From: JBFLVU01 sp037444825
GTDB lineage: Bacteria > Acidobacteriota > UBA4820 > DSQY01
Length of the DNA stretch: 64,000 nucleotides
NCBI GenBank assembly: GCA_037444825.1
Contig: JBBILR010000007.1
Coordinates: 1 to 64,000 of the forward strand
Direction: 5' to 3'
A model generated the notes under the pieces. That model was given only the letters and a program-made list of their open reading frames with translations, searched no databases and was not told the DNA's origin. Below are positions 41,861 to 49,934 of this stretch, in pieces; within the stretch, counting starts at the first letter, position 1; each line of letters opens with the position of its first letter. Both the position numbers and the translations under genes were made by a program.

Positions 41861-42847
41861 ATGGACCCTCAGCTCCGGGAAGTGCAGAAGCGCGTGGACG
41901 ACGAGACGGGGTCGCTGGCGCGGCTCCTCGCGGAGGTTCGGAAGGTCATCGTGGGCCAGCAGGGGCTCCTGGACCGGCTGGTCATCTCGCTCCTGGCCCG
42001 GGGCCACGTTCTGGTGGAGGGGGTGCCGGGGCTCGCCAAGACGCTGGCGGTGAAGAGCCTCGCCGGGGCGCTGAAGGCCTCCTTCCAGCGGGTCCAGTTC
42101 ACGCCGGACCTCCTCCCCGCCGACCTCGTGGGGACGCTGGTTTACAACCCCCGCGAAGGGGTCTTCGAACCGAAGAAGGGGCCGGTCTTCACCCACGTCC
42201 TGCTGGCCGACGAGATCAACCGGGCCCCCGCCAAGGTCCAGTCGGCCCTGCTCGAGTGCATGCAGGAGCGCCAGGTGACGCTGGGGGGGACCACCTACCC
42301 CCTCCCGGAGCCCTTCTTCGTCATGGCCACCGAAAACCCCATCGAGCAGGAGGGGACCTATCCCCTTCCCGAAGCCCAGGTGGACCGCTTCCTCATGAAG
42401 GTGGTCCTTACCTACCCCTCGGCGGAGGAGGAGCGGCTCATCATCGAGCGGATGGCGGTGGGGGAGCCCCCCTCCGTCTCGCCGGTCCTCTCGGTGGAGG
42501 ACATCCTCCGGGCGCGTGGGGTGGCCGACGCCCTGTACGTGGACGGCCGCATCAAGGACTACGTCGTCCGCCTGGTCCAGGCCACGCGCAACCCCGGGAA
42601 GTTCCGCGTCGCCGCCGAGGGGTACATCCGGTACGGCGCCTCTCCGCGGGCGGCCCTCTTCCTCACGGTGGCGGCCAAGGCCCACGCCTTCCTCAAGGGC
42701 CGGGCGTACGTGACGCCGGAGGACGTGAAGGCGGTGGGTCTGGACGTCCTGCGCCACCGGCTTATCCTCACCTACGAGGCGGAGGCCGAGTCGGTGACGG
42801 CGGAGGACCTCCTCTCCCGCATCTTCGAGAGCGTCGAGGTCCCGTGA
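41861..42847 (+). CDS. MoxR-family AAA+ ATPase
   Basis: A 328-residue MoxR AAA+ ATPase: Walker A GVPGLAKT (54-61), Walker B LLADEINRAP, sensor ATENPIEQEGTYPLPEAQ and arginine-finger region. MoxR proteins act as chaperones for VWA-domain partners; four such genes follow in the same operon. Confidence 0.9.
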   Translation: MDPQLREVQKRVDDETGSLARLLAEVRKVIVGQQGLLDRLVISLLARGHVLVEGVPGLAKTLAVKSLAGALKASFQRVQFTPDLLPADLVGTLVYNPREGVFEPKKGPVFTHVLLADEINRAPAKVQSALLECMQERQVTLGGTTYPLPEPFFVMATENPIEQEGTYPLPEAQVDRFLMKVVLTYPSAEEERLIIERMAVGEPPSVSPVLSVEDILRARGVADALYVDGRIKDYVVRLVQATRNPGKFRVAAEGYIRYGASPRAALFLTVAAKAHAFLKGRAYVTPEDVKAVGLDVLRHRLILTYEAEAESVTAEDLLSRIFESVEVP

Positions 42848-42866
42848 CCCCCTCCCCGCCGAGCCC

Positions 42867-43748
42867 ATGCTAGACATCCCGGAAATCCTCAAGAAGGTCC
42901 GGCTCATCGAGATCCGCACGAAGAAGGCGGTGAACGAGGTTCTGGCCGGGGAGTACCACTCCCTCTTCAAGGGGCAGGGGGTGGAGTTCCGGGACGTGCG
43001 TCTCTACCAGCCCGGGGACGACTTTCGGACCATCGACTGGAACGTGACGAGCCGCACCGGCGAGCTCCACGTGAAGCAGTTCCACGAGGAGCGTCAGCGC
43101 ACCCTCCTCTTCGCCGTGGACGTGAGCCCCTCCCTCCGCTTCGGGACCGCCGGGCGCCTCAAGAGCGAGGTCCTGGCGGAGGTGGCGGCCCTGCTGGCCT
43201 TCTCCGCCATCCGGAGCCAGGACCGGGTGGGGCTCCTCCTCTTCTCCGACCGGGTGGAGCTCTTCCTGCCCCCCAAGAAGGGGGCGGAGCACGTCCTGAG
43301 GCTCGTGCGGGAGATCCTGTACTTCGAGCCCCAGGGGCGCTCCACCTCCTTCGAGGAGGCCTTCGCGGCGCTGAACCGGCTCCTGCCGCGGCGGGCCACG
43401 GTCTTCCTCTGCTCCGACTTCCAGGGGACCCTGGGGGCCGGCCTCAAGGTGCTGGCCCGCCGCCACGACCTCATCGCCGTCTGCGTGGAGGACCCGGCGG
43501 AACTCTCCCTCCCCCCGTCGGGCTGGGTGGAGTGGGTGGACCCGGAAACGGGGCGCCACGGCTGGGCGGACACCTCCTCCCGGACCCTCCGCAAGCGCTT
43601 TCACGCCGCCCGGCTTCGCCAGCGGCATCTCCTGGCCCAGACCTTCTACCGGGCGGGGGTGGACGCCCTCACCCTCGGCACCGGCGCCGACGTGGTGCCT
43701 CCCTTGGTGTCCTTCCTTCGCCAGAGGGCCCGCCGGAGGAGCGCATGA
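42867..43748 (+). CDS. DUF58 (VWA-like) protein
   Basis: A 293-residue DUF58 protein. FRDVRLYQPGDDFRTIDWNVTSR is the signature block (shown in two parts: FRDVRLYQPGDD, IDWNVTSR), followed by a VWA-like domain starting LFAVDVSPSLRFG. It regularly partners MoxR ATPases. Stop overlaps the next start as ATGA. Confidence 0.88.
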   Translation: MLDIPEILKKVRLIEIRTKKAVNEVLAGEYHSLFKGQGVEFRDVRLYQPGDDFRTIDWNVTSRTGELHVKQFHEERQRTLLFAVDVSPSLRFGTAGRLKSEVLAEVAALLAFSAIRSQDRVGLLLFSDRVELFLPPKKGAEHVLRLVREILYFEPQGRSTSFEEAFAALNRLLPRRATVFLCSDFQGTLGAGLKVLARRHDLIAVCVEDPAELSLPPSGWVEWVDPETGRHGWADTSSRTLRKRFHAARLRQRHLLAQTFYRAGVDALTLGTGADVVPPLVSFLRQRARRRSA

Positions 43749-44674
43749 GGGCGCCCCTGTTCCTTCTCCTCCTGCTTTTTGCCGGGGGGCCGGCGAAGGC
43801 CGGGGCGGCGCCGGCGCGCTGGAAGACCGCCCCTCCCGTCCACCTGGGGGACCCGGTGGTCCTGGAGGCCGCCCTCCCCGCCGCTTCCCCCGACTTCTTC
43901 GTCGAAGGGGACCTCTACCCCGGGGCCGACTGGGGCGAGGCGCGGGTGGCCTCCGTGGAGCGGACGCCGCCCTCCTTCTTCCCCGGCGAGGTCCGCTTGT
44001 CGGTGACCCTTCAGGTCTTCGCCGTGGGGAAGGTCCAACTCCCCCCCGCCCGGCTCGTCCTCCACGACGAAAGGGGCGCCCACGAGGCATCCCTCTCCCC
44101 GCCCCCGCTGGAGGTGGCTTCGCTCCTGCCTCCGGGAGGCGGGCCCCAGCCCCCACCCGCCCCGCCCCTCGAAGTCCCCCCCCGCTTCCCCGTGGGGGCC
44201 TTCGTGCTGGTTCTCTTGGCGGCCTTTCTTCTCGTCGCAGCCGTCCTTTGGATCCGCCGGCGCCTCCCCAAGAGACCCCGCGGGGCGGTCCAGCCCCCCT
44301 CCCTGCGGGAGACCGACCCGCGCCGCTGGGCCCTTTCGGAGGTGGAGCGGCTCTTTGCGGCCTCCCTGCCCGCCGACCGGCGCTTCGAGGCTCTCTCGGC
44401 GGTTCTTCGGGCCTTCCTGGCCTGGCGCTACGGCCTCCCCTTCCCGGAGTGGACCGTGGAGGAGATCCGCCGGGAGACGGAGGGGCTTTCCGACCTCCCC
44501 GGCGAAGCGCGGGCGGCCTACCTGGAGGTCCTCTCCGCCTGCGCCCTGGTCCTCTACGCCCGCCACCTCCCTTCGGCCGGGGAGACCGCGGCCTTGAAGG
44601 CCCGCTCCCTGGAAGCCATCGCCTTGACGCCCTCCAAACCCACCCCGGAACAGCCGCGGGAGGCGGCGGCATGA
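43745..44674 (+). CDS. BatD/DUF4381-like membrane protein
   Basis: A 309-residue protein: signal peptide (about residues 1-22), a periplasmic beta-rich domain with a Pro-rich end, one membrane helix (about 157-178), and a cytoplasmic helical domain (about 195-300; WALSEVERLFAASLP). Position between DUF58 and BatA matches a shortened BatD-like protein. The family call is mainly from gene order. It overlaps both neighbours by 4 bp. Confidence 0.6.
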   Translation: MRAPLFLLLLLFAGGPAKAGAAPARWKTAPPVHLGDPVVLEAALPAASPDFFVEGDLYPGADWGEARVASVERTPPSFFPGEVRLSVTLQVFAVGKVQLPPARLVLHDERGAHEASLSPPPLEVASLLPPGGGPQPPPAPPLEVPPRFPVGAFVLVLLAAFLLVAAVLWIRRRLPKRPRGAVQPPSLRETDPRRWALSEVERLFAASLPADRRFEALSAVLRAFLAWRYGLPFPEWTVEEIRRETEGLSDLPGEARAAYLEVLSACALVLYARHLPSAGETAALKARSLEAIALTPSKPTPEQPREAAA

Positions 44675-45672
44675 GCGCCTTCCTCTTCCGGAACCCCGGC
44701 TGGCTCTGGCTTCTGTTGCTGCTCCCCGTTTTGGGCCTCTACCGCCGCCACCTCCTCCAGAACCGCCGCCGGGCCCTGCCTTTCCCTCCCGCCGCGTCCC
44801 TGGAGGCCTTGGCCGGCCGGAACGCTTTCTACCCCTGGGTCTCCGAGGGGCTGCTCCTGGCGGGGGCCGCGGCCCTGGTCCTGGCGCTGGCCCGTCCGGC
44901 CGTCAAATCGGCCCGGACCACCGTTTCCACCGAAGGGGTGGCCATCCTCCTGTGCCTGGACGTATCGGGCAGCATGCTGGCCGAGGACTTCCAGCCCAAC
45001 AACCGCATCGACGTGGCGAAGACGGTGGTGGCGGACTTCGTCAAGCGCCGGCCCGACGACCGCATCGGCCTGGTCTCCTTCGCCGCCATGCCCTTCCTCC
45101 GCTGTCCCCTCACGAGGGACCACCGGACCCTCCTGGAAGTGGTGCGGAGCCTCTCGGCGGTGACGCGGGCGGAGATCGACGGCACGGCCATCGGGGACGC
45201 CCTCATCGCCTCCGGAAAGCGCCTCCTCAAGGCTCCGGAGAAGAGCCGGGTCGTCATCCTGCTCACCGACGGCGAAAACAACCGCGGCCAGTTCGACCCC
45301 CTGCAGGCCGCCGAGTTGCTCAAGGCCCACCGCATCCGCGTGTACGCCGTGGGCATCGGCAGCCCGGGGGTGGTCCCCTACCCCGTCACCGGGGAGAACG
45401 GAAAGAAGTCGTACCAGTACGTCCGCATCGGGTTCAACGAAAAGGCCCTTGAGGCGCTGGCCCGCTCCACCGACGGGGTTTACTTCAACGCCTCCGGCGG
45501 AAAGGCCCTGGAGAAGGTCTTCGAGTCCATCGACCGGCTGGAGCGGACCCGCATCCTCTCCGCGGGCTACGTCTCCTTCCGGGAACTCTTCCCCTACCCG
45601 CTGGGGGCGGCGGTGTTCCTGCTGACGGCGGAGGCCCTCTGGAGCCTGAGCCGGGGAAGGAGGCTTCCGTGA
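44671..45672 (+). CDS. batA: VWA-domain membrane protein BatA
   Basis: A 333-residue protein with two N-terminal helices, a VWA domain with MIDAS DVSGS (D97, S99, S101), T in DGTAIG and D in LTDGENN, and a last helix near 315. This is the BatA layout. MoxR-Bat systems are linked to envelope stress and oxygen tolerance in Bacteroides and spirochaetes. Stop overlaps the next start as GTGA. Confidence 0.85.
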   Translation: MSAFLFRNPGWLWLLLLLPVLGLYRRHLLQNRRRALPFPPAASLEALAGRNAFYPWVSEGLLLAGAAALVLALARPAVKSARTTVSTEGVAILLCLDVSGSMLAEDFQPNNRIDVAKTVVADFVKRRPDDRIGLVSFAAMPFLRCPLTRDHRTLLEVVRSLSAVTRAEIDGTAIGDALIASGKRLLKAPEKSRVVILLTDGENNRGQFDPLQAAELLKAHRIRVYAVGIGSPGVVPYPVTGENGKKSYQYVRIGFNEKALEALARSTDGVYFNASGGKALEKVFESIDRLERTRILSAGYVSFRELFPYPLGAAVFLLTAEALWSLSRGRRLP

Positions 45673-47267
45673 GCCCCTTCGCCAGCCCCCTGGGAACGGC
45701 CCTTCTCCCCTTCTTCCTGGTCCTTCTGGCCGTTGCCTTCTTCGCACGCCTGCGCCACCGGCAGCGGACCCTTCCTTGGGGAGGGACGGAAAACGTCTCC
45801 CGCCTGGCCCTGGCCCCCGGCCGGGAGTGGGACACGCTGAGGGCGGCGGCCCTGTGGGGCGCCCTGGGCCTCTCCTACCTGGGCTTCGCCCGTCCCCAGT
45901 GGGGGGAGGTGGCCGAGACGGTTCAACGGACGGGCCTGGACGTGGTCCTCTGCCTGGACGTGAGCCGGAGCATGGCCGTTTCCGACCTCCCCCCGAACCG
46001 GCTGGAGCGCGCCCGCATGGAAATCCGCTCCTTCCTCTCCTCCGACGAGGGGGACCGTACGGGGTTGGTGGCCTTCGCCGGGGTGCCCCTGGTCCTCTGC
46101 CCCCTCACCGAGGACGCTCCCGCCGTATCCCTCCTCCTGGACATCGCCGACACGGGCCTCATCCCCGCCCAGGGCACCGACGTGGGAAAGGCGCTTGAGA
46201 CCGCCGCCGCCCTCTTCGGACCCGAGAGGGACCGGGACGCCGTGGTGGTCCTCCTCTCCGACGGGGAGGACATGGGGGAGTCGGCGGCGGAGGCCGCCCG
46301 GGCCCTGGCGAGAAACCGGATCCGCCTCTTCTGCGTGGGGGTGGGAACCCCCGCCGGGGGTCCCGTTCCGGGCCCCACCGGCGGCCCCATCCTGGACCCG
46401 GAGACGGGACGGGCGGCGGTCTCCCGTCTCGAGGAGACCACCCTTCGGCAGATGGCCGGCCTGGCCGACGGCCGGTACTGGTCCTTAGGCTCCGGGGGGA
46501 GCGTCGTCCCGAAGATCCTGGAAGAGCTGGGGAGGCTCAAGCGGCGGGAGTACGCCTCCCGGAGCCGGGCCACCCGGCAGGAGCAGTACCGGTGGTTCGT
46601 TCTGCCGGCGCTCCTCTTTCTGCTCGCCGCCCTGGCCATTCCCGGCCGGGTGCGGCTTGCCGGCGGGAGGAAGGCGGCCACCGGCCAGGCGGCGGCTGCG
46701 GCCCTGCTCCTCCTCCTGGCGGCCTTCCCCGCCGGGGCGCGCTCCCCCGCCTCCCTCTCCCGGGAGGCGCTGGAGGCCTTTCGGCGGGGCTCCCCCGACC
46801 GGGCGCTGGCCCTCTACCGGCAAGCCCTGGCCTCCGCCCCGGACGCCGCACTTACCGCCCGGCTCCAGTACAACGTCGGCACCTGCCTCCTCGCCCGCAA
46901 GGACTTCGCCCAGGCCGCCGACGCCCTCACCCTGGCCCTGGCCTCCCCCCAGCCGGAAGTGAAGGAGGCCGCCCTCTACAACCTCGCCCACGCCGCCTAC
47001 GGCATGGGCTCCACGGAAAAGGCCCTCTCCGCCTTGCGTCTTCTTCTGGTGCAGAACCCCGCCCACCGGGAGGCCAAGGTGTTCTACGAGTGGATCGTGA
47101 AGAACAGGCCCGAGGAGCCCCCGACGCCCCCCGACCAGCCCCCTCCGCCCCCGCCGTCGGCCCGGCCCCCGGACCTGCTGGAGCAGCTTCCCCTCCCGCC
47201 CCCCAAGAACCTCGACGAACAGGTCCGCCCTCCCGACAACCCGCCCCCCGGCATGAAGCCGTGGTGA
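45669..47267 (+). CDS. batB: BatB-BatC fusion: VWA domain plus TPR repeats
   Basis: A 532-residue protein from GTG 45669. Residues 1-80 have two helices. Residues about 88-300 form a VWA domain with MIDAS DVSRS (D97, S99, S101) and LLSDGEDMG. A helix follows near 308-325, then another hydrophobic segment (about 335-357). TPR-like repeats run through about 365-470 (ALYRQALASAPDAALTARLQYNVGTCLL in the first) before a Pro-rich tail. BatB and BatC are usually separate genes. It ends the operon. Confidence 0.8.
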   Translation: MSPFASPLGTALLPFFLVLLAVAFFARLRHRQRTLPWGGTENVSRLALAPGREWDTLRAAALWGALGLSYLGFARPQWGEVAETVQRTGLDVVLCLDVSRSMAVSDLPPNRLERARMEIRSFLSSDEGDRTGLVAFAGVPLVLCPLTEDAPAVSLLLDIADTGLIPAQGTDVGKALETAAALFGPERDRDAVVVLLSDGEDMGESAAEAARALARNRIRLFCVGVGTPAGGPVPGPTGGPILDPETGRAAVSRLEETTLRQMAGLADGRYWSLGSGGSVVPKILEELGRLKRREYASRSRATRQEQYRWFVLPALLFLLAALAIPGRVRLAGGRKAATGQAAAAALLLLLAAFPAGARSPASLSREALEAFRRGSPDRALALYRQALASAPDAALTARLQYNVGTCLLARKDFAQAADALTLALASPQPEVKEAALYNLAHAAYGMGSTEKALSALRLLLVQNPAHREAKVFYEWIVKNRPEEPPTPPDQPPPPPPSARPPDLLEQLPLPPPKNLDEQVRPPDNPPPGMKPW

Positions 47268-47307
47268 GCCTTCTTCCGGCCGGCTCTGGGAAAAAGGGCC
47301 CGGAAGC

Positions 47308-47943
47308 TCAGGATTCGAAGGGGCACCCTTCCTCCGGGTGGGCCGGCGGGGGGGTGATCCGGGCGGGCTTGGGTCCCGTTCGGCGCAGGAGTTCCCGGCC
47401 GGCCAGGCGCAGGTACTCCACCCCCAGGGACTCCAGGGAGAGGGCCAAGGGTTCGGCCATTTCGCGCAGATGGTCATTCCGGAAGGTTTCAAACGCCTCC
47501 GCCGCCACCCGGGCCTGTTCCTCGCGGCCCGATTCGCGGGCGAAGACCTCCTTCAATCGAAGGAACCCCAGAAAGCCGCACAGGGAGGCCACGTGGTCCG
47601 GGGGCTCCCGAAGCGCGGGGTCGTAGGCGAAATGCTGGTGGTAGGCGGCGATTTCCGCCAACAGCGGACCGGGAAGGACCTCGCCGCGGTAGGAGGTCTC
47701 CCGCAGGGAAACGGGTCCACCGGGCCCCAGCAGGGATTCGTAGAGGCCCGGTCTTCCCTCCTCCTCCGCCGCCGCGGAGGCGCGGGACAAGCCTTCCTCG
47801 CCCGGGAGGGTGGCCGCCAGGGAGGCGATTTCTCCGGCCCACCCCTCCCGGGGCGCCTCGAAGAGGAGGCCCAGGAGGCGCCACGCCGCCGCCTCCCGAA
47901 GGAGGGCCATGGACGGCGCGGAAAGGGAGGCGCCGCCCGTCAC
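47308..47943 (-). CDS. TorD/NarJ-type chaperone of the molybdenum enzyme
   Basis: A 211-residue helical protein of the NarJ/TorD/DmsD chaperone family: ETSYRGEVLPGPLLAEIAAYH-like block, DHVASLCGFLGFLRLKE and FRNDHLREMAEPLA. These bind the Tat signal and guide cofactor insertion into the alpha subunit. It starts at GTG 47943, overlapping the gamma gene as GTGA. It is the last gene of the operon, as the delta/D gene is in serABDC-type sets. Confidence 0.8.
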   Translation of the reverse strand: MTGGASLSAPSMALLREAAAWRLLGLLFEAPREGWAGEIASLAATLPGEEGLSRASAAAEEEGRPGLYESLLGPGGPVSLRETSYRGEVLPGPLLAEIAAYHQHFAYDPALREPPDHVASLCGFLGFLRLKEVFARESGREEQARVAAEAFETFRNDHLREMAEPLALSLESLGVEYLRLAGRELLRRTGPKPARITPPPAHPEEGCPFES

Positions 47944-48797
47944 GAAGCCTTCTCCAGGTTGACGGGGATCCAGCCGGTCCGCATTTTTCGCGACCCCACC
48001 TCCTGTTCCGAGCCTTGCCAAACGGCGAAGGCCGCCTGGAAACGGCCGCCGACGGGCGGGCCCTCGGGCAGCTTGCGGACCAGCACCACCGCCCAACCGG
48101 TCTTGGTGCGAATCCCCTTTCCACGCGATTCTTGAACGGGGGCGGGGGTGAGGGTGCCGGGCCCCTCGGCCAGGAGGTCCTGGACAGGCGTGGAGCGCCC
48201 TCCCTCCATGGCGTTGCCCAGGGCACGGGCGGGGGCGTAGCGCAAGGCGGCTTCCCGGCGGGCCGCCTCGTCCCCCGCCAGGGGGGCCGCCTCGAAGGGG
48301 TAGTGGTCCACCGAGGCGTTGGGGTACAGATCCCGGATGGTGTCCCCCCGTCCGTCCGCTTCGGCCTGCCAGGAGGCCCTCCAGTAGGTGATGGATACGG
48401 CGCGGGAGGTCTCGCCCATCTGGGGGGCCGGCAGGTCCGCCGAGGTCTGCACCGGCATCTGGACGGCGCAGGCGTCGGAAAAGCGGGCGGCCCCCGGAAG
48501 GTCGTCGGCCGTGGGGTCGTCCCACTCCAGGAGGAAGGCCATTTCGCCTCCCCGAGCCAGGGCCCGAACCCGCACCTCCGCCGTGGTGGGACGAAGAAGA
48601 CGGGGTTCCACCAAGTCCTGGGGGATGAGGCGGGCCGGGTGCACGGGCACCTTGCGCCACGCGACGTCCGCCGGGTCGAGGGGAAGGGTCCCGGCGGAGA
48701 GGGCCGTGACCTCCGCGGGGCTGGTTTGGGGCCCCTGACCGCAAGCCGCGAGAAGGACCGTGAGAGACATCCAGAGGACCAGGCGAAAAGGCTTCAT
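47940..48797 (-). CDS. Gamma subunit: lipoprotein with ethylbenzene-dehydrogenase-type haem b domain
   Basis: A 285-residue protein with a lipoprotein signal (LLAAC, Cys19). The EB_dh domain includes AEVRVRALARGGEMAFLLEWDD and FSDACAVQMPVQ near the middle, the block around the haem-ligating Met in EbdC/DdhC/SerC-type subunits. It would take electrons to or from the beta subunit through a b-type haem, held to a membrane by lipid. It starts 9 bp after the beta gene. Confidence 0.8.
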   Translation of the reverse strand: MKPFRLVLWMSLTVLLAACGQGPQTSPAEVTALSAGTLPLDPADVAWRKVPVHPARLIPQDLVEPRLLRPTTAEVRVRALARGGEMAFLLEWDDPTADDLPGAARFSDACAVQMPVQTSADLPAPQMGETSRAVSITYWRASWQAEADGRGDTIRDLYPNASVDHYPFEAAPLAGDEAARREAALRYAPARALGNAMEGGRSTPVQDLLAEGPGTLTPAPVQESRGKGIRTKTGWAVVLVRKLPEGPPVGGRFQAAFAVWQGSEQEVGSRKMRTGWIPVNLEKAS

Positions 48798-48806
48798 CGC
48801 GTCCTC

Positions 48807-49934
48807 CTAGGGGCAGTTGGTTCGGGCTACGCCCAGTTTCGAGTCCAGGGCCATCCGGACGTGGACCGGCTCCCGGAGGGGGACCCGAAGGATTTCGCCC
48901 CCTCCTTCCTCCAGCCCGAAAACCGTCTCGCCTTGACGCTTCCACCGGGGGATGAGGCGCTCGGTGCTGCCGAAGAGGCCGAGAAGGCCGGCGAGGTCCG
49001 GATCGTCCGGGGCTTTGAGGTAAGCCGCCACGGCCGCCCCGGCCCCCGGGCCGAACATCTGTTCGAGAAACCGCTTCGGCGCGTGGACGGGGGGGATGTA
49101 GTAGACGTTGGGCTCCAGCCCGAACTGCGGAAAGAGGGGGAGCGCGATCTTCCGGACGTGAACCAGGTAGTCCACGGGATTCTCCGGGCGGGCGTTTTCG
49201 GGGGTGGAAACGAAGCCCGCCAGCCGGATCTTGCCGATGCAGTTGGCGAAGCACTGGGGGACGAGTCCCGTCTCGATTTTGGGGAAACAGGCGATGCACT
49301 TTTCCGAGGTCCCCGTCATGGGGTTGAAAAAGACCTTCTTGTAGGGGCAGGCTTTCACGCATTCGCGGTAGCCCCGGCAGCGGCTCTGGTCCAGAAGGAC
49401 GATCCCGTCTTCCGGACGCTTGTAGATGGAGCCGCGGGGGCAAGAGGCCAGGCAGGCGGGGTAGGTGCAGTGGTTGCAGATGCGGGGAAGGTAGAAAAAC
49501 CAGGAGAGGTGGGGCACCCGCAGGGACGTTCCTCCCTCCACGCCTCCGGCGCAGTCGTCCTCCCCCACGTTGGGGTAGGCGTAGTCCTCGTCCTGGGGGC
49601 GCCAGCCGAGAACCCGTTCCCCCGCCGGAGCCGCTTCGAAGAGGGTCTGCCCCGCGTACACCCGCCCCTCCCACCTCTGGGCCCCCAGCATTTCCAGCAG
49701 CTTCAGGTCCCAGCGGAGGGGGAAGAAGCCGAAGGGCTTGCTTTCCACGTTGTTCCAGAGCATGTACTCCTGGCCCTTTCCCGAGGTCCAAGTGGTCTTG
49801 CAGGCCAGGGTGCAGGTCTGGCAGGCGATGCACTTGTTGATGTCGAAGACGGCGGCGAATTGTTTCCGGGGGCGGCTCTCGGGGTACCAGTAGGCCATCT
49901 CCCGGCCGATCTGCCAGTTGAAGACGCGGCTCAT
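48807..49934 (-). CDS. nxrB: Beta subunit: four-cluster Fe-S protein, NxrB-like
   Basis: A 375-residue ferredoxin-type subunit. The first cluster site is C35-x2-C38-x2-C41-x3-C45 (NKCIACQTCTLACKTTWT). Further sites are ICNHCTYPACLASCP, CRGYRECVKACPYKK (Tyr where a fourth Cys could be, as in the [3Fe-4S] site of NarH, which has Trp) and EKCIACFPKI. The start FNWQIGREMAY, KGQEYMLWNNVE and NPVDYLVHVRKIALPL are strikingly like NxrB of Nitrospira and anammox bacteria. It has no signal and would be exported with alpha. ATGA overlap with alpha. Confidence 0.87.
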   Translation of the reverse strand: MSRVFNWQIGREMAYWYPESRPRKQFAAVFDINKCIACQTCTLACKTTWTSGKGQEYMLWNNVESKPFGFFPLRWDLKLLEMLGAQRWEGRVYAGQTLFEAAPAGERVLGWRPQDEDYAYPNVGEDDCAGGVEGGTSLRVPHLSWFFYLPRICNHCTYPACLASCPRGSIYKRPEDGIVLLDQSRCRGYRECVKACPYKKVFFNPMTGTSEKCIACFPKIETGLVPQCFANCIGKIRLAGFVSTPENARPENPVDYLVHVRKIALPLFPQFGLEPNVYYIPPVHAPKRFLEQMFGPGAGAAVAAYLKAPDDPDLAGLLGLFGSTERLIPRWKRQGETVFGLEEGGGEILRVPLREPVHVRMALDSKLGVARTNCP

